Part shown: positions 55,457 to 64,000 of the stretch, in pieces | How the letters are laid out: the number at the start of each line of letters is the position of its first letter | How positions within the stretch are numbered: position 1 is the stretch's first letter | NCBI GenBank assembly: GCA_016183985.1 | Contig: JACPDN010000006.1 | Location: 124,001-188,000 of the forward strand | Source: Pseudomonadota bacterium | GTDB lineage: Bacteria; Pseudomonadota; Alphaproteobacteria; Dongiales; Dongiaceae | Direction of reading: 5' to 3' | DNA: 64,000 nucleotides | Program-made: the position numbers and the translations under genes | Notes under the pieces: generated by a model | Told to the model about the DNA's origin: nothing | Databases searched by the model: none | The model's input: the letters and a program-made list of their open reading frames with translations, nothing else

Positions 55457-57515
55457 GGGTGCCCGTCTTTCCGCCGGCAGCCGTGGGCACGAAGCGTTCC
55501 GTGCATTGCGCCATCGTCGCCGAGGCGCGGCTGATCGGGTCGGTCATGTAGTAATTGCTGATGGCAGGTCGGAAGTAATCGCGGCCGATCTCACCCTGCC
55601 CGCCAAAGGCGGTCCAGGCAGCGGGTTCGATGGCGCCGAGACGCTGGAATCGCGGGTTGGCCTGATAGAGCTTGCGGCGCAGCTGCTCGAGGCTGTCATA
55701 GCCGAGCTTCTTGCCGACCACTTCGGAGAGTGCACGCAAAATGCTCCAATCCGCCTTGGCATCGCCCGGCGGGAACACGGCGAGACGGCCGAGCTGGGCG
55801 CGCCCCTCGATGTTCATATAGGTGCCGTCCTTCTCGGTATAGGCAGCACCAGGGAGGATCACATCGGCGCGATGCGCGCCGCGGTCGCCGTGATGGCCCT
55901 GATAGATCACGAAGGCCTTGCCGAGACGGTTGGTATCGATCTCGTCGGCGCCGAGCAGGTAGACAACCTCGATCTCGCCCTTTGACGCACCGTCAAGGAT
56001 GCCGGCCACGTCGCGGCCGCCAGACTGCGGCACGAAACCGAGTTCGAGACCGGCAACACGAGATGCCGCGGTCTGCAGCACGTTGAAGCCGTTCCAGCCG
56101 TCGCGTACCACATTGGCGGCGTCGGCCAGCTTCTTGGCAAGACCCAGTACGGCCGATCCATCCGGACGCGCCAACACACCATTGCCGACGATGATCATCG
56201 GCGCCTTCGCGTTCTTTAAGACGTCAGCGAAGGAATGGCCGCCGCTCACCAGCTGGTTCAACGTGTCGCCGCCAGCACCCAGCATCTCGACCGGATAGGT
56301 GAGTTCGCCGACACCGCCGACGCTCGCGACCTTCAAGCCGCCCTTGAGGTGACGCTTGCGGATGCGGGCATTGAGGACCGGCGCTTCCCAGCGCGGATTG
56401 GTACCGATGAGCAGGATCACGTCGGCCTTGTCGATACCGGCGATCGTGCTGTTGAAAAGATAGGAGGCGCGCGCATTGGCATCGGCCGCAGAACCGTCCT
56501 GGCGGCAATCGATATTGGCTGAACCCAAGGCCAGCATCAATTCCTTGAGCGCGAACATGCTCTCGGCATCGCATTGGTCGCCGGCAATGGCAGCAACGCG
56601 CTTGCCGTCTAAACCTTTCAGCTTCGCGGCGATGGCACCGAAGGCCTCGTTCCAGGTAGCGGCGCGCAGCTTGCCGTTTTCGCGAATGAATGGACGATCG
56701 AGGCGCTGGCGCTTCAAGCCGTCGACCCAGAAACGGCCCTTATCGGCGAGCCATTCCTCGTTCACGTCCTCATTGAGGCGCGGGAGGACGCGCAGCACTT
56801 CGCGGCCACGGCTGTCGATGCGGATGTTGACGCCCACGGCATCGGCGACGTCGACCGATTCCGTCTTTGCCAGTTCCCAGGGGCGCGCGGTGAAGGCGTA
56901 GGGCTTCGAGGTCAGCGCACCGACCGGGCAAAGGTCGATGAGGTTGCCGGACAGCTCGGAAGCGATGCCCTTCTCCACATAGGTCGTGACTTCCATGTGT
57001 TCGCCGCGCGAGACGGCGCCCAGCACTTCGACGCCGGCTACTTCGGTCGCAAAGCGGATGCAGCGCGTGCATTGGATGCAGCGTGTCATCTCGGTCTTCA
57101 CCAACGGGCCGAAATCCTTGTCGGTAACGGCGCGCTTTTCCTCGTGGTAGCGCGAGAAGCTCTTGCCGAATGCCATCGCCTGATCCTGCAGATCGCATTC
57201 GCCGCCCTGGTCGCAGATCGGGCAGTCGAGCGGATGGTTGATCAGCAGAAATTCCATGACGCCCTTGCGGGCCTTCTGCACCAGCGGGCTGTCGGTCTTG
57301 ATCACCATGCCTTCGGCAACGGGCATCGCGCAGGAGGCCACCGGTTTGGGTGCCTTCTCCTGTTCGACCAGGCACATGCGGCAATTGCCGGCGACCGAGA
57401 GGCGTTCGTGATAGCAGAAGCGCGGGATTTCCTTGCCGGCGAGCTCGCAGGCCTGCAGGACGGTAATCCCCGCCGGCACCTCGATCTCAACTCCGTCGAT
57501 TGTCATCTTCGGCAT
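55449..57515 (-). CDS. nuoG: NADH dehydrogenase I subunit G
   Basis: A 688-residue Fe-S subunit. Cys34, Cys45 and Cys48 ([16 protein letters not shown]) belong to the 2Fe-2S cluster N1b; [17 protein letters not shown] binds N5, and [16 protein letters not shown] part of N4. The C-terminal two thirds is a molybdopterin-oxidoreductase-like fold without the cofactor. Length is that of the alphaproteobacterial/mitochondrial form. Confidence 0.97.
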   Translation of the reverse strand: MPKMTIDGVEIEVPAGITVLQACELAGKEIPRFCYHERLSVAGNCRMCLVEQEKAPKPVASCAMPVAEGMVIKTDSPLVQKARKGVMEFLLINHPLDCPICDQGGECDLQDQAMAFGKSFSRYHEEKRAVTDKDFGPLVKTEMTRCIQCTRCIRFATEVAGVEVLGAVSRGEHMEVTTYVEKGIASELSGNLIDLCPVGALTSKPYAFTARPWELAKTESVDVADAVGVNIRIDSRGREVLRVLPRLNEDVNEEWLADKGRFWVDGLKRQRLDRPFIRENGKLRAATWNEAFGAIAAKLKGLDGKRVAAIAGDQCDAESMFALKELMLALGSANIDCRQDGSAADANARASYLFNSTIAGIDKADVILLIGTNPRWEAPVLNARIRKRHLKGGLKVASVGGVGELTYPVEMLGAGGDTLNQLVSGGHSFADVLKNAKAPMIIVGNGVLARPDGSAVLGLAKKLADAANVVRDGWNGFNVLQTAASRVAGLELGFVPQSGGRDVAGILDGASKGEIEVVYLLGADEIDTNRLGKAFVIYQGHHGDRGAHRADVILPGAAYTEKDGTYMNIEGRAQLGRLAVFPPGDAKADWSILRALSEVVGKKLGYDSLEQLRRKLYQANPRFQRLGAIEPAAWTAFGGQGEIGRDYFRPAISNYYMTDPISRASATMAQCTERFVPTAAGGKTGTHG

Positions 57516-57553
57516 GATCTAATCCCTATTCCCCTGCCCTACCCGGCAGTCTC

Positions 57554-58837
57554 TTATTCAGCAGCTTGGCGGCCGCGGAAGTCGCGCATGCGCTGCTCGA
57601 CCACCGGACGGAAGTGACGCATCAGCCCCTGGATCGGCCACGCCGCCGCGTCGCCCAGCGCGCAGATGGTGTGGCCTTCGATCTGCTTGGAAATCTCCAG
57701 CAGCATGTCGATTTCCGAAGGATCGGCATCGCCCTTCACGAAGCGCGTCATGATGCGGAACATCCAGCCGGTGCCTTCGCGGCACGGCGTGCACTGGCCG
57801 CAGCTTTCGTGCATGTAGAAATGAGCAAAGCGGGTGATCGCTTCGATGAGATCGGTCGACTTGTCCATGACGATGACAGCTGCCGTGCCGAGGCCCGATT
57901 GGACCGCGCGCAGGCTGTCGAAATCCATGAGGACATCGTCGCAGATATGCTTGGGCAGCATCGGCACCGAAGACCCACCGGGGATGACCGCCAGCAGATT
58001 GTCCCAGCCGCCGCGCACGCCGCCGCAATGCTTCTCGATGAGTTCCTTGAGGGGAATGCCCATCTCTTCTTCGACATTGCAGGGTTTGTTCACATGGCCC
58101 GAGACACAGAACAGCTTGGTGCCGACATTCTTCGGCCGGCCAAGCCCAGCGAACCACGACGCGCCGCGACGCAGGATGGTCGGCGTCACCGCGATGGTCT
58201 CGACATTGTTGACCGTGGTCGGGCAGCCATAGAGGCCGCAAGCGGCCGGGAACGGCGGCTTGAGGCGCGGCTGGCCCTTCTTGCCTTCTAGGCTTTCAAT
58301 GAGCGCCGATTCTTCGCCGCAGATATAGGCGCCCGCGCCGCGATGCAGATAGACGTCGAAATCATAGCCGGAGCCCGACGCATTCTTGCCGATGAGGCCG
58401 GCGTCATAGGCTTCGTCGATCGCCGCCTGGACGTGCATCGCCTCCTGGTAGAACTCGCCACGGATATAGATGTAAGCGGCCTTGCAACGCATGGCGAACC
58501 CGGCGATGAGGCAGCCTTCGATCAGCATGTGCGGGTCGAAGCGCAGGATCTCGCGGTCCTTGCAGGTACCGGGTTCGGATTCATCGGCATTGACGACGAG
58601 GTAGGACGGACGGCCATCCGACTGCTTGGGCATGAAGGACCACTTCATCCCGGTCGGGAAACCGGCGCCGCCACGGCCGCGCAATTCCGAGGCCTTGATC
58701 TCGTCGACGATCTTGTCGGGCCCCACTTCCAGCAGCGCCTTCGTGTTGTCCCAGATGCCGCGCCGACGGGCGCCGGCAAGGCGCCAATCGTCCTGGCAAT
58801 ACACGTTCTTGAAGATGCGATCCTTGTCCTGGAGCAT
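57554..58837 (-). CDS. nuoF: NADH dehydrogenase I subunit F
   Basis: A 427-residue subunit that binds FMN and [17 protein letters not shown] is the nucleotide site, [15 protein letters not shown] follows, and [10 protein letters not shown] with a later Cys binds cluster N3. The ATG at 58837 overlaps the nuoE TGA by one base; a GTG one codon earlier is possible. Confidence 0.97.
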   Translation of the reverse strand: MLQDKDRIFKNVYCQDDWRLAGARRRGIWDNTKALLEVGPDKIVDEIKASELRGRGGAGFPTGMKWSFMPKQSDGRPSYLVVNADESEPGTCKDREILRFDPHMLIEGCLIAGFAMRCKAAYIYIRGEFYQEAMHVQAAIDEAYDAGLIGKNASGSGYDFDVYLHRGAGAYICGEESALIESLEGKKGQPRLKPPFPAACGLYGCPTTVNNVETIAVTPTILRRGASWFAGLGRPKNVGTKLFCVSGHVNKPCNVEEEMGIPLKELIEKHCGGVRGGWDNLLAVIPGGSSVPMLPKHICDDVLMDFDSLRAVQSGLGTAAVIVMDKSTDLIEAITRFAHFYMHESCGQCTPCREGTGWMFRIMTRFVKGDADPSEIDMLLEISKQIEGHTICALGDAAAWPIQGLMRHFRPVVEQRMRDFRGRQAAE

Positions 58838-59478
58838 CACTTACCTCCGGCCAAATCGGGCGACATGTCGTAGGAGAGCGGAATCTCCGAGAGCGTCGTC
58901 GGGCCGCCTTCGGCCATCGAACCGCGGCGGCCGTTTTGCGGACCGGTCTGCGGCTTGCGCCCGGCGGCCAATTCGTCGAGCACCTTGCCCAGCGTTTCCG
59001 GCGTCAGGTCTTCGTAGAAGTCGTCGTTGATCTGCACCATCGGCGCATTGCAGCAGGCCCCCAGGCATTCGACTTCCATCATCGAGAAGAGACCGTCCTT
59101 GGTCACTTCCTTCATGCCGACGCCGAGGCGCTTCTTGAGATAATCGGTGAGCCCGTCCGAGCCGCGCAGCCAGCAAGGCGTGGTGCGGCAGATCTGGATC
59201 AGATGCTTACCGACCGGCTGCAGATTGTACATCGTGTAGAAGGTCGCGACCTCGTAGACGCGGATCGGCGCCATATCGAGCATGCCGGCGATGACATCCA
59301 TCGCCACGCGCGAGATCCAACCCTCCTGGCGCTGCGCCATGTCGAGGAGCGGCATCACCGCGGATGGCTGACGCCCTTCCGGATAACGCGCGATGATCTT
59401 CTTGGCCTTTTCCAGATTCTCCGCGTTGAACGCGAAGCTGTCCGGCTGGACCACGTCGGTGTTTGCGTGTGCACTCAT
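58837..59478 (-). CDS. nuoE: NADH dehydrogenase I subunit E
   Basis: A 213-residue thioredoxin-like subunit with a 2Fe-2S cluster (N1a). The ligands are in [10 protein letters not shown] and [10 protein letters not shown]. About 45 extra residues at the C-terminus (after [11 protein letters not shown]) are low-complexity, as in relatives. It overlaps nuoD by 4 bp. Confidence 0.97.
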   Translation of the reverse strand: MSAHANTDVVQPDSFAFNAENLEKAKKIIARYPEGRQPSAVMPLLDMAQRQEGWISRVAMDVIAGMLDMAPIRVYEVATFYTMYNLQPVGKHLIQICRTTPCWLRGSDGLTDYLKKRLGVGMKEVTKDGLFSMMEVECLGACCNAPMVQINDDFYEDLTPETLGKVLDELAAGRKPQTGPQNGRRGSMAEGGPTTLSEIPLSYDMSPDLAGGK

Positions 59479-60653
59479 CTGTCGATCTCACCGAACACAA
59501 TGTCGAGGGAGCCGAGGATCGCCACCGAATCCGCCAGCATGTAGCCCTTGCAGAGGAAATCCATGGCCGCGAGATGCGGGAAACCAGGCGCACGGATCTT
59601 GCAGCGATGCGGCTTGTTGGTGCCGTCCGAGACCAGATAGACGCCGAACTCGCCCTTGGGCGCTTCGACGGCGGTATAGGTCTCGCCGGCGGGCACGTGA
59701 TAGCCCTCGGTATAGAGCTTGAAGTGATGGATCAGCGCTTCCATCGAATGCTTCATCTCGCCGCGGCTGGGCGGGGTCACCTTGTGGTCGACTGACGTCG
59801 CGGGACCGCCCGGCATTTCCTTGATGCACTGGCGCACGATCTTGAGGCTTTCGCGCATTTCGGCGACACGCACCAGATAGCGATCGTAGCAATCGCCATG
59901 CTTGCCGACCGGAATGTCGAAATCCATCTTGTCGTAGACGAGATAGGGCTGCGACTTCCTGAGATCCCACGGCACGCCCGAGGCACGCAGCACCGGGCCG
60001 GTGAAGCCCCAGGCGATGGCGTCTTCGGCTGTCACCGGGCAGACATCGACCAGACGCTGCTTGAAGATGCGGTTGTTGGTGAGCAGGCCTTCCATGTCGT
60101 CGACGACCTTGGGGAACTTCTCGCTCCACGCCCAGAGGTCTTCGAGGAGGCCCGCCGGCAGATCCTGATGCACGCCGCCCGGACGATAATAGGCTGCATG
60201 AAGGCGCGCACCGGAAACGCGCTCATAAAATTCCATCAGCAATTCGCGCTGCTCGAACACCCATAGGAACGGCGTCACAGCGCCGACATCCATGGCATAG
60301 GCTGGGATATTCAGCAGGTGATTGAGGATGCGCGTCACCTCGTCAAACATGACGCGGATGTACTGGCCGCGGATCGGCACTTCCAACCCCAAGAGCTTTT
60401 CGACGCCGAGCACGAACGCATGCTCCTGGCACATCGGGCTCACGTAATCGAGGCGGTCGAAATAGGGAATGGCCTGGGTGTAGGTCTTGTATTCGATCAG
60501 CTTCTCGGTGCCGCGATGCAGCAGGCCGACATGCGGATCGACGCGGCGCACGATTTCGCCGTCCATCTCCATGACCATGCGCAACACACCGTGGGCCGCA
60601 GGGTGCTGCGGCCCGAAGTTCATGGTCATCGGTTTGATATGCGTTTCGGCCAT
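59475..60653 (-). CDS. nuoD: NADH dehydrogenase I subunit D
   Basis: A 392-residue subunit of the quinone-binding module, related to NiFe hydrogenase large subunits but without the metal site. [14 protein letters not shown] with the quinone His, [15 protein letters not shown] and the C-terminal [12 protein letters not shown] are diagnostic. Separate from nuoC (one-base overlap), not fused. Confidence 0.97.
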   Translation of the reverse strand: MAETHIKPMTMNFGPQHPAAHGVLRMVMEMDGEIVRRVDPHVGLLHRGTEKLIEYKTYTQAIPYFDRLDYVSPMCQEHAFVLGVEKLLGLEVPIRGQYIRVMFDEVTRILNHLLNIPAYAMDVGAVTPFLWVFEQRELLMEFYERVSGARLHAAYYRPGGVHQDLPAGLLEDLWAWSEKFPKVVDDMEGLLTNNRIFKQRLVDVCPVTAEDAIAWGFTGPVLRASGVPWDLRKSQPYLVYDKMDFDIPVGKHGDCYDRYLVRVAEMRESLKIVRQCIKEMPGGPATSVDHKVTPPSRGEMKHSMEALIHHFKLYTEGYHVPAGETYTAVEAPKGEFGVYLVSDGTNKPHRCKIRAPGFPHLAAMDFLCKGYMLADSVAILGSLDIVFGEIDR

Positions 60654-61285
60654 CAGTTTGTCTTCCCAGCCGGGGCTTCCCCAGCTTTCTCATCACCCGG
60701 CAGAACAGGCCGTGGCTGCAGCATGCCTTCCCAGGGTGACAGGAAATCGAACGAGCGGAATTCCTGCGTCAGCTTCACCGGTTCGTAGACGACGCGCTTT
60801 TGCGTCTCGTCGTAGCGAACCTCGACATAGCCGGTAAGCGGGAAATCCTTACGGAACGGATGCCCTTCGAAACCGTAATCGGTCAGCAGGCGCCGCAGAT
60901 CCGGATTGCCTTCAAAGAAGATGCCGTAAAGGTCATAGGCTTCGCGCTCGAACCAGGCAGCGCTGGGATGGATATCGACCACGCTAGGGATCGCGTCATC
61001 CTCGGCCAGCGCCACTTTCACGCGGCAGCGGCGGTTGAGGCTGATGCTGAGCAGGTTGTAGATCACGTCGAAGCGCGCAGGCCGCTCCGGATAATCCACG
61101 CCGCACAGATCGATCAGCATCTTGAACTGGCAATTGGCATCGTCGCGCAGGAAGCCGAGCACCCGCTCGATGCGGTTCGCCGGCACATAAATCATCAGCT
61201 CGCCAAGAGCGATTTCGGTGCGCAGCACCGCGTCGCCGAGGGCGGCAGCGATATAGTCGCCGAGCTCGCGATAGACGTCCGTCAT
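60653..61285 (-). CDS. nuoC: NADH dehydrogenase I subunit C
   Basis: A 210-residue peripheral-arm subunit. [35 protein letters not shown] and [20 protein letters not shown] are the family signature. The ATG at 61285 (TDVYREL) is preferred; an in-frame codon at 61315 lies almost against nuoB and lacks homology. Confidence 0.96.
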   Translation of the reverse strand: MTDVYRELGDYIAAALGDAVLRTEIALGELMIYVPANRIERVLGFLRDDANCQFKMLIDLCGVDYPERPARFDVIYNLLSISLNRRCRVKVALAEDDAIPSVVDIHPSAAWFEREAYDLYGIFFEGNPDLRRLLTDYGFEGHPFRKDFPLTGYVEVRYDETQKRVVYEPVKLTQEFRSFDFLSPWEGMLQPRPVLPGDEKAGEAPAGKTN

Positions 61286-61335
61286 GATGGTATTGTCCCT
61301 ACCCTTCCCTAGCACGCTTTTGGATCTGCGCCGTT

Positions 61336-61884
61336 TCAGCGCGCGATCGTCGAGGTACGTCGGATCTTCTTCTGCAGTTGCAGGATGCCATAGACCAGCG
61401 CCTCAGCCGTCGGCGGGCAGCCTGGGACATAGACATCGACCGGCACGATGCGGTCGCAGCCACGAACCACGGAATAGGAATAGTGATAATAGCCGCCGCC
61501 ATTGGCGCAGGAGCCCATCGAGATGACCCAGCGCGGCTCGGCCATCTGGTCGTAGACCTTGCGCAAGGCGGGCGCCATCTTGTTGGTAAGCGTGCCGGCC
61601 ACGATCATCACGTCTGACTGGCGGGGCGAGCCGCGCGGCACGACGCCGAACCGGTCGAGATCATAGCGTGCCATATAGGCATGCATCATTTCGACGGCGC
61701 AGCAAGCCAGACCAAAGGTCATCGGCCACAGCGAACCGGTACGCGCCCAGTTCACCAGCTTGTCCATCTGCGCGATGACGAAGCCTTTATCCTGCAGTTC
61801 GTCGGTGACTTGCGTAAGCACCTGGTCTTGGGCCGGACCGGGCCGCAAAATTCCACTGGCTGGCACCGTTTGGGGCTGGCTCAT
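61336..61884 (-). CDS. nuoB: NADH dehydrogenase I subunit B
   Basis: A 182-residue subunit carrying cluster N2, the last electron carrier before quinone. The ligands are in [18 protein letters not shown] and [15 protein letters not shown] is 8 bases before the ATG at 61884; earlier in-frame codons are not needed. Confidence 0.97.
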   Translation of the reverse strand: MSQPQTVPASGILRPGPAQDQVLTQVTDELQDKGFVIAQMDKLVNWARTGSLWPMTFGLACCAVEMMHAYMARYDLDRFGVVPRGSPRQSDVMIVAGTLTNKMAPALRKVYDQMAEPRWVISMGSCANGGGYYHYSYSVVRGCDRIVPVDVYVPGCPPTAEALVYGILQLQKKIRRTSTIAR

Positions 61885-61904
61885 TTTACTTACTCCCACT
61901 CCCC

Positions 61905-62270
61905 TTATTCCCACTCAAGGGCGCCCTTTTTCCACTCGTAGATGAAACCTACGGTGAGGACGCCGAGGAAGATGATCATCGACCAGAAGCCGAAAACGCC
62001 GATGTTGCCCAGCGAAACCGCCCAGGGAAACAGGAAGGCCACTTCGAGGTCGAAGATGATGAAAAGGATCGAGACGAGATAAAAGCGCACGTCGAATTGG
62101 CGGCGGGCGTCGTCGAACGCCTCGAAGCCGCATTCATAGGGCGAAAGCTTCTCGGAATCGGGATTCTGCTTGCCGGCAATCAGCGACGCCGTGACCATCA
62201 CCAGCGTCAGGGCCGATGCGATGATCAGGAAGATCAAGACCGGCAGGTATTCTTTGAGTAGGTCGTCCAT
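61905..62270 (-). CDS. nuoA: NADH dehydrogenase I subunit A
   Basis: A 121-residue subunit with three helices; [20 protein letters not shown] is the loop near the quinone site and [20 protein letters not shown] the second helix. It is the first gene of the operon. Confidence 0.97.
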   Translation of the reverse strand: MDDLLKEYLPVLIFLIIASALTLVMVTASLIAGKQNPDSEKLSPYECGFEAFDDARRQFDVRFYLVSILFIIFDLEVAFLFPWAVSLGNIGVFGFWSMIIFLGVLTVGFIYEWKKGALEWE

Positions 62271-62550
62271 CCCGTGATGCTTTCCTACGCTTCACCCCAA
62301 ACTTCCCTCTCGCCGCGGCCGGGAAGCCGAAGATGAGGGCGCAATCATCCCGGATTGCTGCGGTCCTTTACGCTATTTTTTCGCAGCGCAAAAGACCCTG
62401 ATCGCAAGCAAAGTTACGACTCCGGGCTGGCCCCACTATAAAGACGTTAATCCGGCCAAGAAAGGGCAAAAACCACCAAAAGACAGCGCGAATTGGCTTC
62501 TAGCAGCCAATTAACCTTTTGAAATATCTGGTGATTTTCGAAAAGAGAAG
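62271..62550 (-). promoter_or_regulatory. Leader and probable promoter region of the nuo operon
   Basis: This gap holds no gene. Read leftward, TATAGT (62435-62440) could be a -10 box about 165 bases before nuoA, but the matching -35 is weak. ATTGGCT-TCTAGC-AGCCAAT (62492-62511) is a perfect 7-bp inverted repeat just past the tRNA gene; it may help end the tRNA transcript or serve as an operator. Confidence 0.35.
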
Positions 62551-62627
<77 letters not shown>

Positions 62628-62965
62628 GCATGACAGGATCGGGACCGGCTCGCGGCCTCGTCTGTTCGGCGGGGCAGCATGTACTGCAACCCCGCATGGG
62701 CTGTCAACACAGATGGCAGCAAATTCTGTCCGCGCGGGCAGAAAGAGAAAAGGGCGCCAGGGAATCTGGCAAATTGCGGCGTATTGCATGATGCAGCGCA
62801 GCACTTTGCCGTTCGGTCCTGTCACCTTTTGGGACTATGCTATGGACTGCACAGGGTTTTAGCGCAGCAAGCGTGTAAGGCTCGATGCCACGCAGCAATT
62901 CTCAAACTCTGCCGCGGCTTCGCGCCATTTCGCCAGCCAACCGATTCGGACGACCGACGCCCCAA
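62628..62965. other. Intergenic region between tRNA-Asp and the efflux adaptor gene
   Basis: A 338-bp stretch. Small open frames cross it but none has an SD, coding-like composition or recognisable product. It must hold the tRNA promoter (minus) and the adaptor-gene promoter (plus), but I see no convincing boxes or operator palindrome. Confidence 0.5.
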
Positions 62966-64000
62966 ATGACCAGATCGAAAAAACGATCCCACACCCCGCG
63001 TATCTTCGCGCTGATTTCAGTCGTTGTACTGGCGGGAGCCGTTTATTGGGCGCGCGATCGGCTGCCTGCCAACCTCATGCCAGCAAGCCTGATGCCCTCC
63101 TCGGCCGCCGCTCCCATCCCTGGCGCCGGCGCCAAGGCCCCACCGGTCACGGTCTTTGCCGCACAAGCCACCGCCGAGAAGCTGATCCGCCAGTCGCGCT
63201 CCGTCGGCAGCCTCAAGGCCTCCGATACGGTGACGGTCAGTCCCGAAATCGCCGGTCGCGTCGTTTCGATCTCCGACGCCCAAGGCGGGCAGGTGGCACG
63301 GGGCGACATGCTGGCCGAGTTGGATACGTCCATCTACGAAGCTCAGGTTGCCGAGGCAGACGCCAAGCGCAAGCTCTGGAAAGCCAATGCCGAGCGCGCC
63401 AACAATCTGATGGCCAAGGGCGCTGGCACGCCCAAAGCCGTGGATGAGGCTGCCTCCGAATTGGGCATTGCCGAAGCCGCCCTGAAGCTTGCCCAGGCCA
63501 ACCTCGCCAAGACGCGCATCACCGCTCCCTTCGGCGGTACTCTTGGCTTGCGCCAGGTTTCGACCGGCGAATATCTCTCGCCCGGTCAATCGATCTTCAC
63601 GCTGTCGCGTATCGACCCGCTCTATGTCGATTTCTCGGTGCCGCAGACTGAGCTTGCGGCCCTGCGCGAAGGCACACCCGTCAACATCACCACCGACGCG
63701 TTTCCGGGTGAGCAATTCGCCGGCAAGATCCTGGCGATTGACCCCGAACTTGACGCGGCTGCACGCGCTGTCTCCGTCCGCGCCGAGATCGGCAACCCGG
63801 ATGGGCGCCTGAAGCCCGGTCTTTTCATCGAGGTCGAGATCAATGCCGGCACGATCGACAATGCGGTCGTGATTCCCGAGGAAGCACTCGTGGCGCGCGG
63901 CGACCGCGTCTTCGTCTATGCCATCGAGGAGAACAAGGCGGTCATGAAGCCAGTGAAGACCGGCTTGCGCCAGGCCGGCAAGGTGCAAATCGTCGAAGGC
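62966..64000 (+). CDS. RND efflux periplasmic adaptor (membrane fusion protein), 5' part
   Basis: The frame is open to the window edge: 345 residues without a stop. An N-terminal membrane anchor (about residues 12-30, FALISVVVLAGAVYWA) is followed by a barrel-sandwich/lipoyl domain (SPEIAGRVVSISDAQGGQVA), a coiled-coil hairpin (about 125-170), the second lipoyl half (TRITAPFGGTLGLRQVSTGE) and a beta barrel (IDPLYVDFSVPQTELAAL). This is the HlyD/MexA layout. An RND pump gene is expected just beyond the window. The substrate is unknown. Confidence 0.92.
   Translation, partial: MTRSKKRSHTPRIFALISVVVLAGAVYWARDRLPANLMPASLMPSSAAAPIPGAGAKAPPVTVFAAQATAEKLIRQSRSVGSLKASDTVTVSPEIAGRVVSISDAQGGQVARGDMLAELDTSIYEAQVAEADAKRKLWKANAERANNLMAKGAGTPKAVDEAASELGIAEAALKLAQANLAKTRITAPFGGTLGLRQVSTGEYLSPGQSIFTLSRIDPLYVDFSVPQTELAALREGTPVNITTDAFPGEQFAGKILAIDPELDAAARAVSVRAEIGNPDGRLKPGLFIEVEINAGTIDNAVVIPEEALVARGDRVFVYAIEENKAVMKPVKTGLRQAGKVQIVEG

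Overview
This is a GC-rich, gene-dense chromosomal window from an alphaproteobacterium, most likely of the Rhodospirillales or a related family. The evidence is the gene order: hisZ next to purA; rpsB-tsf-pyrH-frr-uppS-cdsA-dxr-rseP-bamA-skp-fabZ; nuoA to nuoN followed by birA-coaX-rnj; proS-lolC-lolD near dnaE. The short bacterial-type ProRS and the form of NuoG fit the same group. No phage, insertion sequence or CRISPR array was seen.

Region by region: 1-291 is the 3' end of ilvD. 376-2911 (minus) holds a membrane protein and a tail-anchored pseudokinase. 3038-5598 holds a DUF992 exported protein, divergent from a two-gene operon of an ammonia-lyase homologue that has lost the MIO serine and a MaoC-like hydratase. 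5618-8168 holds a TetR regulator, an MFS exporter and a Crp/Fnr regulator. 8440-11861 holds a PAS histidine kinase and a globin-coupled chemotaxis transducer. 11982-14439 is purA and hisZ (minus). 14615-18264 holds a PhzF-like enzyme, a DUF1127 protein, a MocR-type regulator and azlCD.

18390-29363 is the housekeeping cell-envelope and translation block, transcribed leftward from rpsB to fabZ. It lacks the lpxD, lpxA and lpxB genes that usually sit beside skp and fabZ. 29633-30276 is a cytochrome P460-like gene and a micro-ORF. 30363-33797 is dnaE. 34069-39337 holds an unrecognised gene and two divergent PhoX-type phosphatases with Pho-box-like repeats between them; these separate dnaE from lolD. 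39422-42691 is lolD-lolC-proS. 42814-44769 holds two unknown envelope genes. 44756-62270 is a long leftward unit, nuoABCDEFGHIJKLMN-birA-coaX-rnj, with many overlapping start and stop codons. A tRNA-Asp gene and the start of an RND efflux adaptor gene (running off the end) close the window.

The least ordinary content is the MIO-less lyase plus MaoC pair, the pseudokinase plus membrane-protein pair, the truncated lpx region, the divergent phoX locus, and a family of cloverleaf-like palindromic repeats placed in convergent intergenic gaps.
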